DNA from: an uncultured Erysipelotrichaceae bacterium | Lineage (GTDB): Bacteria; Bacillota_I; Bacilli_A; RF39; UBA660 | Assembly (NCBI GenBank): GCA_902766545.1 | Contig: CACXEC010000091.1 | Span: forward strand, 1 to 6,788 | DNA length: 6,788 nt | Direction of reading: 5' to 3' | Shown here: piece by piece, positions 1 through 5,703 of the stretch | Layout: each line of letters begins with the position of its first letter | How positions within the stretch are numbered: position 1 is the first letter of the stretch | The notes under the pieces: generated by a model | Told to the model about the DNA's origin: nothing | Seen by the model: the letters and a program-made list of their open reading frames with translations, nothing else | Databases searched by the model: none | Position numbers and translations under genes: made by a program

Positions 1-335
1 ATAACTCTGGTGCTCGTGAACTTATGGTTATTAGAGTATTAGGTGGCAGTAAAGTTAAATATGGAAATATTGGAGATATTGTTGTTGGAACTGTAAAAAA
101 AGCAATTCCTAATGGCAATATTAAAGAAGGTAAAATTGTTAAAGCTGTTATTGTAAGAAGTGTACAAGGACTTAAAAGAGAAGATGGTTCTTATATCAAA
201 TTTAATGATAATGCATGTGTATTAATTAAAGAAGATAAATCACCAATTGGAACTCGTGTTCTTGGACCAGTTGCTCGTGAATTACGTGATAAAGAATTTA
301 CTAAGATCGTATCACTTGCACCTGAAGTATTATAG
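1..335 (+). CDS. rplN: 50S ribosomal protein L14 (uL14), 5' end cut off by window edge
   Basis: L14 is a large-subunit protein that binds 23S rRNA at the subunit interface and helps form an intersubunit bridge. The reading frame is already open at base 3 and reads NSGARELMVIRVLGG before the first ATG at 24. NSGAR is the conserved segment near residue 13 of the family, so the ATG at 24 is an internal methionine and about 12 residues lie upstream of the window; bases 1-2 are probably the end of a GAT codon. The 110 visible residues follow the family closely, including the conserved KSPIGTRVLGPVARELRDKEF stretch and the usual ending KIVSLAPEVL. The TAG stop is part of the ribosome binding site of rplX, eight bases before that start. 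Identification is secure from sequence and from gene order. Confidence 0.98.
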   Translation, partial: NSGARELMVIRVLGGSKVKYGNIGDIVVGTVKKAIPNGNIKEGKIVKAVIVRSVQGLKREDGSYIKFNDNACVLIKEDKSPIGTRVLGPVARELRDKEFTKIVSLAPEVL

Positions 336-339
336 GAGG
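333..339 (+). promoter_or_regulatory. Ribosome binding site of rplX fused to the rplN stop codon
   Basis: The sequence TAGGAGG contains both the amber stop of rplN (333-335) and a perfect AGGAGG Shine-Dalgarno core (334-339), four bases before the rplX ATG at 344. Ribosomes ending rplN sit on the rplX initiation site, which favours coupled translation (inference). Confidence 0.9.
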
Positions 340-343
340 ACTT

Positions 344-673
344 ATGAAAGTTAAAGTTGGAGATAAAGTTAAAGTTCTTACTGGAAAAGATAAAGGTAAG
401 GAAGGAACAGTATTATTTACTTTAAAAGAAAAGAATCGTGTAGTTGTTGAAGGTGTTAATAAAGTTAAAAAACATATGAAACCTGGAAGAATGAATGAAA
501 ATGGTCAAATTCTTGAAGTTGAACATCCAATTCATGTATCTAACGTTAGAGTAATTGATGCTAAAAAAGAAACTAAAAAGTCTGAAAAGAAAGAAACTAA
601 AAAGGAAGTAAAAAAAGAAACAGTTAAAAAAACAACTAAAAAAAGTACAAAGAAAGAAGCAGGTGAAAAATAA
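344..673 (+). CDS. rplX: 50S ribosomal protein L24 (uL24) with atypical lysine-repeat C-terminus
   Basis: L24 starts assembly of the large subunit by binding the 5' region of 23S rRNA and sits near the exit of the peptide tunnel. Residues 1-72 are a normal L24 N-terminal part with the KOW motif: MKVKVGDKVKVLTGKDKGKEG, then VVVEGVNKVKKHMKP and HPIHVSNVRVID. From residue 73 on, the usual C-terminal segment (family pattern like TRVGYK..DGKKVR.AKK.G) cannot be recognised. In its place is a 37-residue tail with 17 lysines, arranged as eight KKxx tetrads (first K at 74, last tetrad ending at 106, one extra V at 94). Total length, 109 residues, is still close to the usual 103 or so. The start follows a perfect AGGAGG. 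The TAA stop overlaps the rplE ATG by one base. The identity is clear; the tail is the odd part and may be disordered. Confidence 0.96.
   Translation: MKVKVGDKVKVLTGKDKGKEGTVLFTLKEKNRVVVEGVNKVKKHMKPGRMNENGQILEVEHPIHVSNVRVIDAKKETKKSEKKETKKEVKKETVKKTTKKSTKKEAGEK
563..661 (+). repeat. KKxx tetrapeptide repeat coding the L24 tail
   Basis: Eight lysine-pair tetrads in the order KKET, KKSE, KKET, KKEV, KKET, (V), KKTT, KKST, KKEA. At the DNA level the copies are not identical and mix AAA and AAG codons. The stretch is almost pure purine on the + strand, with three runs of seven A at 610-616, 626-632 and 638-644. It looks like a degenerate low-complexity repeat rather than a recent exact duplication. 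Confidence 0.85.
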
Positions 674-1212
674 TGCAATCATTAAAAGAATTATATAATA
701 ATGAAATTATTAAAGAATTAAAAGATAAATTTAATTATTCATCTGTTATGGAAGTTCCAAAACTTGAAAAAATAGTAGTTAACATTGGTGTTGGTGATGG
801 TTCTCATGATGAAAAAATGATTGAGGCTGCTGTTCGTGATTTAGAAGCTATAACAGGTCAACATCCAGTTGTAACTAAAGCTAAAAAATCAATTGCTGGA
901 TTTAAACTTAGAGAAGGTCAAACTATTGGTACTAAAGTTACTTTAAGAGGAGAAAATATGTATGTTTTCTTAGAAAAACTTATTAAAGTAGCTCTACCAC
1001 GTGTTAGAGACTTTAGAGGAATAAGTCCAAAAGCATTTGATGGTAAAGGAAATTATACTTTAGGAATTAAAGATCAATTAATTTTCCCTGAAATTGAATA
1101 TGATAATGTAGTTAAATTAAGAGGTATGGATATTGTTTTTGTAACAACTGCAAAGACAAATGAAGAAGCTTTAGAATTATTAAAAGGCTTCGGACTTCCA
1201 TTTAGAAAGTAG
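673..1212 (+). CDS. rplE: 50S ribosomal protein L5 (uL5)
   Basis: L5 binds 5S rRNA and anchors it in the central protuberance of the large subunit, where it also contacts S13 and the P-site tRNA. The 179 residues equal the usual length. Clear family segments are FNYSSVMEVPKLEKIVVNIGVG (about residues 20-41), GQHPVVTKAKKSIAGFKLREG (83-103), LPRVRDFRGISPKAFDGKGNYTLGIKDQLIFPEI (108-141) and RGMDIVFVTTAKTNEEA (150-166). The ATG lies in TAATG, sharing one base with the rplX stop. An AGGTG site at 661-665, inside the end of rplX, is seven bases upstream, so translation is probably coupled to rplX. In E. coli the S8 repressor site of the spc operon lies near this gene start; I do not see a convincing copy of that RNA structure here. 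Confidence 0.99.
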   Translation: MQSLKELYNNEIIKELKDKFNYSSVMEVPKLEKIVVNIGVGDGSHDEKMIEAAVRDLEAITGQHPVVTKAKKSIAGFKLREGQTIGTKVTLRGENMYVFLEKLIKVALPRVRDFRGISPKAFDGKGNYTLGIKDQLIFPEIEYDNVVKLRGMDIVFVTTAKTNEEALELLKGFGLPFRK

Positions 1213-1215
1213 GTG
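1211..1215 (+). promoter_or_regulatory. Ribosome binding site that fixes the rpsN start
   Basis: AGGTG overlaps the end of the rplE stop (TAG, 1210-1212) and lies five bases before the GTG at 1221. The alternative in-frame GTG at 1215 uses the last base of this site and could not be served by it, so 1221 is the better start. Confidence 0.8.
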
Positions 1216-1220
1216 TGAGC

Positions 1221-1406
1221 GTGGCAAAAACTAGTTTAAAGGTAAAAAATAGTAGAAATCCAAAATTCAAAGTTAGAGCTTATACACGCTGTCAAAGATG
1301 TGGAAGACCTCATGGAGTTTTACGTAAATTTGGATTATGTCGTATTTGTTTTAGAGAACTTGCAAATGACGGCAAAATACCAGGCGTAAAAAAATCAAGT
1401 TGGTAG
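1221..1406 (+). CDS. rpsN: 30S ribosomal protein S14, zinc-binding type (uS14, type Z)
   Basis: S14 binds the head of 16S rRNA late in small-subunit assembly. This is the short zinc form of 61 residues, with a C24-x2-C27 ... C40-x2-C43 zinc ribbon in the context YTRCQRCGRPHGVLRKFGLCRICFRELA, and the typical ending GKIPGVKKSSW. A longer frame opens at GTG 1215 (adding Met-Ser), but the family starts MAKTS, which matches the GTG at 1221, and the Shine-Dalgarno spacing agrees. So this is a GTG start. It lies 8 bases after rplE and 14 before rpsH. The zinc type in the spc operon is usual for Bacillota; zinc-free paralogues used under zinc limitation, where they exist, lie elsewhere in genomes. 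Confidence 0.98.
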   Translation: MAKTSLKVKNSRNPKFKVRAYTRCQRCGRPHGVLRKFGLCRICFRELANDGKIPGVKKSSW

Positions 1407-1412
1407 AAAGGA
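1407..1412 (+). promoter_or_regulatory. Ribosome binding site that fixes the rpsH start
   Basis: AAAGGA immediately follows the rpsN stop and is eight bases before the ATG at 1421. The upstream in-frame TTG at 1400 would place the start inside the last codons of rpsN and in front of this site, so it is rejected. Confidence 0.8.
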
Positions 1413-1420
1413 AGAAATTT

Positions 1421-1816
1421 ATGGTAACTGATACTATTGCTGATATGCTTACAAGAATTCGTAATGCAAATCAAATGAGATATAATACTGTTTCTGTATA
1501 TAATACTAAGATTACTAAAGAGATTGCTTCTATTTTAAAAGAAGAAGGATTTATTAGTGATTTTGTAGAAAATGCAGAAGATAAAAAAATGTTAGACCTT
1601 ACTTTAAAGTATGGTGAAAATAAAAAAGAGAGAGTTATTACTGGTCTTAAAAGAATTAGTAAACCTGGTCTTAGAGTATATGTTAAGCATGAAGAACTTC
1701 CTAGAGTACTAAATGGTTTAGGAATTGCTATTATATCTACATCTAAGGGAATTATGACTGATAAAAAGGCTAGAGAAAATAATCTAGGAGGAGAAGTACT
1801 TGCCTATATTTGGTAA
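1421..1816 (+). CDS. rpsH: 30S ribosomal protein S8 (uS8)
   Basis: S8 is a primary 16S rRNA binding protein that organises the central domain of the small subunit. In E. coli it is also the translational repressor of the spc operon; whether that holds here is not shown by the sequence. The 131 residues match the usual length. The N-terminus MVTDTIADMLTRIRNANQ is the family signature, and the C-terminal rRNA-binding part is clear: RVITGLKRISKPGLRVYVKHEELPRVLNGLGIAIISTSKGIMTD followed by GGEVLAYIW. The frame extends upstream to a TTG at 1400, but the family N-terminus and the AAAGGA site support the ATG at 1421. The protein ends in Trp coded by TGG. Confidence 0.98.
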   Translation: MVTDTIADMLTRIRNANQMRYNTVSVYNTKITKEIASILKEEGFISDFVENAEDKKMLDLTLKYGENKKERVITGLKRISKPGLRVYVKHEELPRVLNGLGIAIISTSKGIMTDKKARENNLGGEVLAYIW

Positions 1817-1829
1817 GGAAAATTGAGTT

Positions 1830-2369
1830 ATGAGTAGAATAGGAAATAGAAAAATTGCTATTCCTTCTGGTGTAACTTGCTCACTAGATGGTAATAAGTT
1901 AACTGTTAAAGGACCTAAAGGTGAACTTTCTAGAGAATTTAACAAAGATATAACTATTGAAATTGAAGAAAATAGTGTTGTTTGTAAAAGAAATAATGAA
2001 GCTAAATTTACGAAAAGCATTCATGGAACTACTAATGCTTTAATTAAAAATATGTTTGTTGGAGTTTCTGAAGGTTTTACTGTAGAATTAGAAAGTGTTG
2101 GTGTAGGTTATAGATTTGCGGTATCTGGAAATAAAATTACTGTAAGTGCTGGATATTCTCATCCAGTTATAGTAGAAATTCCAGCCGACTTAAAGGTTGA
2201 ATCTGCATCTAATACTGAACTTAAAATAAGTGGTATTGATAATCAAAAAGTATCTGAATTTGCGGCTAATATTCGTAAAATAAGAAAACCAGAACCATAT
2301 AAAGGTAAAGGTATTCGTTATAAAGGCGAACATATAAGACGTAAAGAAGGAAAGAAAGCTGCTAAGTAG
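1830..2369 (+). CDS. rplF: 50S ribosomal protein L6 (uL6)
   Basis: L6 binds 23S rRNA near the sarcin-ricin loop and the factor-binding site, and is needed late in large-subunit assembly. The 179 residues match the family. The start MSRIGNRKIAIPSGV and the second-domain ending FAANIRKIRKPEPYKGKGIRYKGEHIRRKEGKKAAK (about residues 144-179) are diagnostic; GVGYRFAVSGNKITVSAGYSHPV (92-114) is the repeat-domain start. The TAAGGA at 1814-1819, which begins with the rpsH stop, is the likely ribosome binding site, ten bases before the ATG. The TAG stop forms part of the rplR ribosome binding site. Confidence 0.99.
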   Translation: MSRIGNRKIAIPSGVTCSLDGNKLTVKGPKGELSREFNKDITIEIEENSVVCKRNNEAKFTKSIHGTTNALIKNMFVGVSEGFTVELESVGVGYRFAVSGNKITVSAGYSHPVIVEIPADLKVESASNTELKISGIDNQKVSEFAANIRKIRKPEPYKGKGIRYKGEHIRRKEGKKAAK

Positions 2370-2374
2370 GAGGT
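2367..2374 (+). promoter_or_regulatory. Ribosome binding site of rplR fused to the rplF stop codon
   Basis: TAGGAGGT combines the rplF amber stop (2367-2369) with an almost complete Shine-Dalgarno sequence, five bases before the rplR ATG at 2380. It is the longest match to the anti-Shine-Dalgarno sequence that I see in the window. Confidence 0.9.
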
Positions 2375-2379
2375 AAAAT

Positions 2380-2736
2380 ATGATAAAAAAAGAAGATAAA
2401 AATGTTGCTAGATCAAAAAGACATGCACGTGTTCGTAAGAATTTGTCTGGAACTAGTGAAATGCCTAGATTAAACGTATTTAGATCTAATACTCAAATCT
2501 ATGCTCAAATTATTAATGATGAAACTGGTACTACATTAGCTAGCTCTTCAAGTGTTGCTTTAAAGATTAAAAATGGTGGCAATATTGAAGGTGCTAAAGC
2601 AGTTGGAGCAGATATTGCTAAAAAAGCTTTAGATTTAAAAATTAAAAAGGTAGTTTTTGATAGAGGTGGATACCAATATCATGGACGTGTAGAAGCTTTA
2701 GCTGATGCTGCACGTGAAAATGGACTAGAGTTTTAG
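2380..2736 (+). CDS. rplR: 50S ribosomal protein L18 (uL18)
   Basis: L18 binds 5S rRNA with L5 and helps place it in the central protuberance. The 118 residues match the usual length. The basic N-terminus (ARSKRHARVRKNLSGTSEMPRLNVFRSNTQIYAQIINDETGTTLASSSS, about residues 10-58) and the end VVFDRGGYQYHGRVEALADAARENGLEF (91-118) are family signatures. The start is the ATG that follows TAGGAGGT. The TAG stop is 12 bases before rpsE and lies in the same reading frame as it, with no further stop between. Confidence 0.99.
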   Translation: MIKKEDKNVARSKRHARVRKNLSGTSEMPRLNVFRSNTQIYAQIINDETGTTLASSSSVALKIKNGGNIEGAKAVGADIAKKALDLKIKKVVFDRGGYQYHGRVEALADAARENGLEF

Positions 2737-2743
2737 AGGGAGG
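2737..2743 (+). promoter_or_regulatory. Ribosome binding site of rpsE, supporting its long N-terminus
   Basis: AGGGAGG directly follows the rplR stop and is five bases before the ATG at 2749. There is no other ATG in frame before the S5 core begins (the next methionine is residue 75), so this site shows that the extended S5 start is the one used. Confidence 0.88.
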
Positions 2744-2748
2744 CTTAC

Positions 2749-3360
2749 ATGGAAGAAAATAATGTTGTTGAAGAAGTTACAACTACTACTGAAGTAGTTG
2801 AAGAAGTAACTGAACAAAAAAATAATAAAAATTTTACAAGAAGACCTAAAAAGGAATTTTCTAAGAAAACACGTGAACCTCAAAAGAAACTTTTAGAAGA
2901 AAAAGTAATTTCTATTACTCGTGTAACTAAAGTTACTAAAGGTGGTAGACATTTTAGATTTGCTGCTACAATGGTAGTTGGTGATGGAAAAGGTTTAGTA
3001 GGAATTGGAACTGGAAAATCTATGGAAGTTCCAGAAGCTATTAAAAAGGGAATTCAAGCAGCTAATAAAAACTTAGTTAAAGTTTCTATTGCTGATGGAA
3101 GAACAATCTATCATGAACAAACCGGTAAGTGTGGTAGAGCTAAGGTTTTACTTAAACCTGCTAAAGAAGGTACTGGTATTATTGCAGGTGGTGCTGCTCG
3201 TGCAGTATTAGAAATTGCCGGTATTAAAGATATTGTTTCTAAGAGTTTAGGTGCAAATACAAAAGTAAATGTTGCTAAGGCTACTTTAGAAGCTTTACAA
3301 AGTCAAAGAACAGCTGAACATGTTGCTGAACTTCGTGGCAAGAAAAGGGAGGAGTTATAA
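2749..3360 (+). CDS. rpsE: 30S ribosomal protein S5 (uS5) with charged N-terminal extension
   Basis: S5 lies at the mRNA entry channel of the small subunit with S3 and S4 and affects decoding accuracy. At 203 residues it is longer than the common 166 or so. The core starts near residue 48 (KLLEEKVISITRVTKVTKGGRHFRF), followed by the double-stranded-RNA-binding fold with MVVGDGKGLVGIGTGKSMEVPEAIKKG (75-101) and the C-terminal domain with GTGIIAGGAARAVLEIAGIKDIVSKSLG (141-168) and AEHVAELRGKKREEL. The first 47 residues are extra or divergent: an acidic part with two copies of VVEEVT (6-11, 16-21), then an Asn/Lys/Arg-rich part (24-47). The strong ribosome binding site before the ATG supports this start. 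The rplO ribosome binding site lies inside the last codons, and rpmD, usually next, is missing. Confidence 0.97.
   Translation: MEENNVVEEVTTTTEVVEEVTEQKNNKNFTRRPKKEFSKKTREPQKKLLEEKVISITRVTKVTKGGRHFRFAATMVVGDGKGLVGIGTGKSMEVPEAIKKGIQAANKNLVKVSIADGRTIYHEQTGKCGRAKVLLKPAKEGTGIIAGGAARAVLEIAGIKDIVSKSLGANTKVNVAKATLEALQSQRTAEHVAELRGKKREEL
2764..2811 (+). repeat. Short tandem-like duplication VVEEVT in the S5 extension
   Basis: Bases 2764-2781 and 2794-2811 encode VVEEVT twice, separated by a TTTE linker. The two DNA copies differ at three third positions (GTT versus GTA twice, ACA versus ACT), so any duplication is not recent, or the similarity reflects low-complexity drift. Confidence 0.6.
3347..3354 (+). 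promoter_or_regulatory. Ribosome binding site of rplO inside the end of rpsE
   Basis: GGGAGGAG is part of the rpsE codons for Arg-Glu-Glu and ends seven bases before the ATG at 3362. It identifies that ATG as the rplO start; a longer frame beginning at TTG 3320 has no such support and would add 14 residues unlike the family. Confidence 0.85.
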
Positions 3361-3361
3361 T

Positions 3362-3802
3362 ATGAAATTACATGAATTAAACTCTTTACCAGAATCAAAA
3401 AGAAGAAAAATTGTTGGACGTGGACCTGGATCAGGAATGGGTAAAACATCTACTCGTGGACAAAAAGGTCAAAAATCAAGAAGTGGTGTTTCAATTAAAC
3501 CTTGGTTCCAAGGTGGACAAAGTCCATTATATAGAAAACTTCCAAAACGTGGTTTTAATAATGTTGCTTTTACAGTTAGATATGCTATTATTAATTTAAA
3601 TGATTTAAATAGATTTAATGATGGGGATGTTGTAACTTTAGAATTATTAAAAGAACTTGGAATTATAAAGAAGGAATTATCTGGACTAAAAGTTTTAGGA
3701 AATGGAGAACTTACTAAAAAGCTTACAGTAAAAGCTAATAGATTTTCTTCTAAAGCTGTTAGTAAAATAGAAGCAAGTGGCGGAGTAGCAGAGGTGATTT
3801 AA
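3362..3802 (+). CDS. rplO: 50S ribosomal protein L15 (uL15)
   Basis: L15 binds 23S rRNA during the later steps of large-subunit assembly and has a long basic N-terminal extension that reaches into the rRNA. With the start at ATG 3362 it has 146 residues, the normal length. Family segments are MKLHELNSLPESKRRK, then GRGPGSGMGKTSTRGQKGQKSRSG (about 19-42), FQGGQSPLYRKLPKRGF (49-65), and the C-terminal VKANRFSSKAVSKIEASGGVAEVI. Only one base separates it from the rpsE stop. In most bacteria rpmD lies between rpsE and rplO; there is no room for it here. The TAA stop shares one base with the secY ATG. Confidence 0.98.
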   Translation: MKLHELNSLPESKRRKIVGRGPGSGMGKTSTRGQKGQKSRSGVSIKPWFQGGQSPLYRKLPKRGFNNVAFTVRYAIINLNDLNRFNDGDVVTLELLKELGIIKKELSGLKVLGNGELTKKLTVKANRFSSKAVSKIEASGGVAEVI

Positions 3803-5070
3803 TGTTTGCTAATCTAAAAGGATTATTTAGTCCATCTAATAAAGATTTACGCAAAAGAATATTATTCACTTTAGCGTGCTTAGCTATATTTGCTCTAGGA
3901 ACTAATATTGTAGTTCCTGGAGCTAAACAAATAACGAGAAATTTAGGTTTTTTAGAACTTCTTAACTTAATGAGTGGTGGAAGTTTAAAATCATTTTCTA
4001 TCTTTGCTTTAGGTGTAATGCCTTATATTACAGCATCTATTGTAACTCAGTTTTTACAGATGGATATTCTTCCATACTTTAAAGAACTTAAAGAACAAGG
4101 TGCAACCGGAAGACAAAAGATTAATAGAATTAATCGTTATTTAGGTATTTTCTTTGCATTTTTGCAAGGATATGTATTCTCAATTGCCTTTTTAGGTAAT
4201 GGTGGAGCATTTGAAGTTATGAAATCAGCTATATTTTTAACTGCTGGTACAGCATTCTTATTGTGGCTTGGTGATGAAATCACTAAAAAGGGTATTGGAA
4301 ATGGTGTATCATTAATAATTATGGCTGGTATTGTTAATACACTTCCAAAAACTTTCATTACTGCTTTTCAAGAACTAGTGCTTGGTAGTGCTTTTAGCAC
4401 TTGGAGTGGAATTATATTATTTGTAATTTTTGTTGTTGTATATATTGCAATTATTATCGGTGTTATATATATGCAAATGGCAGAAAGAAGAGTTCCAATT
4501 CAATATTCTAATCGTACTCAAAGTTCATATGGTGGAGAAAAATCATTTATTCCAATTAAGCTTAATACTGCAAGTGTTATGCCAGTTATTTTTGCATCAG
4601 CAATTATTGGCATTCCTAGTTTAATTGCTGAATTTTTAAAAAATGAAGGTTTTAAGAATTTTATTGATAAATATATTTCATATACAACATATACAGGATT
4701 TTTACTTTATATGGTGTTGATATTCTTATTTGGATATTTCTGGACTTTACTTGAACTTAATCCAGACGAAATGGCAGAAAATCTTGATAAGTCAAGAAGC
4801 TATGTTCCTGGTATTACACCCGGAGAAAAGACTAGTGAGTATTTGAAATATGTTATAGTAAGACTTACTGTTGTAGGTACGCTTGGACTTATGTTTATAG
4901 CAGCGTTACCAATATTATTTTCAAAAGTATCTAATTTATCTAGTAGTGTAACTATTGGAGGAACTGGATTGTTAATTGTTGTTGGTGTAGCATTAGAAAC
5001 ATATAAACAACTTGAAAGTAGTATAGTTTCACGTAGTTATTCTGGTTCAAGAAAGAGAAGAAGAAGATAA
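3802..5070 (+). CDS. secY: Protein translocase subunit SecY
   Basis: SecY is the channel of the Sec translocon in the cytoplasmic membrane and works with SecE and the ATPase SecA or with translating ribosomes. The 422 residues and ten predicted membrane spans fit the family (roughly 19-40, 66-88, 112-132, 142-158, 167-188, 201-224, 256-278, 297-318, 350-373, 386-402). Signatures are the plug and second span (LLNLMSGGSLKSFSIFALGVMPYITASIVTQF, 53-84), GIGNGVSLIIMAGI (164-177), the cytosolic loop ERRVPIQYSNRTQ (228-240), FIPIKLNTASVMPVIFAS (249-266), LNPDEMAENLDKS..YVPGITPGEKT (319-344), and GGTGLLIVVGVALETYKQLES (387-406). An AGAGGTG site at 3790-3796, inside the end of rplO, precedes the TAATG overlap. 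The C-terminus ends in SRKRRRR instead of the more usual short GF-type ending. The TAA stop overlaps adk by one base. Confidence 0.99.
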   Translation: MFANLKGLFSPSNKDLRKRILFTLACLAIFALGTNIVVPGAKQITRNLGFLELLNLMSGGSLKSFSIFALGVMPYITASIVTQFLQMDILPYFKELKEQGATGRQKINRINRYLGIFFAFLQGYVFSIAFLGNGGAFEVMKSAIFLTAGTAFLLWLGDEITKKGIGNGVSLIIMAGIVNTLPKTFITAFQELVLGSAFSTWSGIILFVIFVVVYIAIIIGVIYMQMAERRVPIQYSNRTQSSYGGEKSFIPIKLNTASVMPVIFASAIIGIPSLIAEFLKNEGFKNFIDKYISYTTYTGFLLYMVLIFLFGYFWTLLELNPDEMAENLDKSRSYVPGITPGEKTSEYLKYVIVRLTVVGTLGLMFIAALPILFSKVSNLSSSVTIGGTGLLIVVGVALETYKQLESSIVSRSYSGSRKRRRR

Positions 5071-5702
5071 TGAAGAATATAGTAATTTATGGTGCACCAG
5101 CTGCTGGAAAAGGTAGTATTTGTGAAAAGCTAGTTGAAAAATATAAATATAATCATATATCAACTGGGAATTTATTTAGAAATTTAGATGATAGTACTGA
5201 ATTTAATCGAAAAATTCACGAAACTATTGCTAAAGGTAATTTAGTCGATGATGAAACTACTTCTAAACTAGTTCAAAATCATTTAGAAACTTTAGATAAT
5301 AATCCTATTGTCTTAGATGGTTTTCCTAGAAATTTAAATCAAGCTAAAATATTAGATACTTTTTTTGATAACTACATAGTTATTAACATTGAAGTATCTG
5401 AGATGGTTGCTTTAGAAAGAGCTTTAGGTAGGGTTACATGTTCAAAATGTGGCAAAATATACAATAAGTATTCTGAATCAATGAAGCCTTTAAAAGAAGG
5501 CATTTGTGATGTTTGTGGCGGTGATTTGGTTGGTAGAAGTGATGATAATGAAGAATCATTTAAAACAAGATATAATATTTATATGAATAATGTTGAATCA
5601 TTATTAAATTACTATAGCGAAAAAAATTTATTATTCATTATTAATAGTGATCAAAAGTCTCCAAATGAGATTTTTGAAGAAATTGAGAAAGTGATAAAAT
5701 AA
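5070..5702 (+). CDS. adk: Adenylate kinase with zinc-type lid, somewhat divergent
   Basis: Adenylate kinase converts ATP plus AMP into two ADP in the cytoplasm and balances the adenylate pool. The 210 residues are slightly shorter than the common 214-217. Visible parts are the P-loop GAPAAGKGS (8-16, Lys14), the AMP-site motif STGNLFR (31-37), VLDGFPRN (81-88), a lid with four cysteines (C124, C127, C146, C149) expected to bind zinc, and the arginines R117, R121, R156 and R167 that match the usual catalytic arginines (GRSDDNEESFKTR, 155-167). Compared with the common family, the P-loop has Ala11 for Gly and Ser16 for Thr, the AMP motif has Asn34 for Asp, and LVPDE reads LVDDE. Known catalytic residues are otherwise kept, so I expect an active enzyme. 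The start is the TAATG overlap with secY, without a clear Shine-Dalgarno site. Confidence 0.96.
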   Translation: MKNIVIYGAPAAGKGSICEKLVEKYKYNHISTGNLFRNLDDSTEFNRKIHETIAKGNLVDDETTSKLVQNHLETLDNNPIVLDGFPRNLNQAKILDTFFDNYIVINIEVSEMVALERALGRVTCSKCGKIYNKYSESMKPLKEGICDVCGGDLVGRSDDNEESFKTRYNIYMNNVESLLNYYSEKNLLFIINSDQKSPNEIFEEIEKVIK

Positions 5703-5703
5703 T

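Noticed and set aside
422..682. Open frame on the minus strand opposite rplX (86 residues, very Phe-rich)
   Set aside because: It is the reverse complement of the Lys-rich L24 coding region (AAA/AAG reads as TTT/CTT), which explains both the open frame and the Phe content. No ribosome binding site or family match.
694..699. TATAAT-like hexamers (for example at 694, 1481) as possible internal promoters
   Set aside because: Such hexamers are expected by chance here. None is paired with a convincing TTGACA at the right distance, and all lie within coding sequence.
696..712. Perfect 7-bp inverted repeat TAATAAT-GAA-ATTATTA early in rplE, considered as an S8-type regulatory hairpin
   Set aside because: Only A-T pairs, short, and likely by chance in AT-rich sequence. 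It lacks the conserved core expected of an S8 binding site.
1784..2020. Open frame on the minus strand opposite the rpsH/rplF junction
   Set aside because: Overlaps two certain genes and shows no recognisable protein; an antisense shadow.
2734..2751. rplR and rpsE are in the same frame across a TAG stop, suggesting a possible readthrough fusion
   Set aside because: One in three junctions is in frame by chance, and a strong ribosome binding site lies between the genes. Ordinary termination and new initiation explain it.
3411..3599. Short + strand frames inside rplO (3411-3599) and secY (4430-4624)
   Set aside because: Out-of-frame readings of certain genes, with hydrophobic, low-complexity translations and no start signals.
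4137..4358. Open frame on the minus strand inside secY
   Set aside because: Lies fully within a certain gene, with no family resemblance or start signal.
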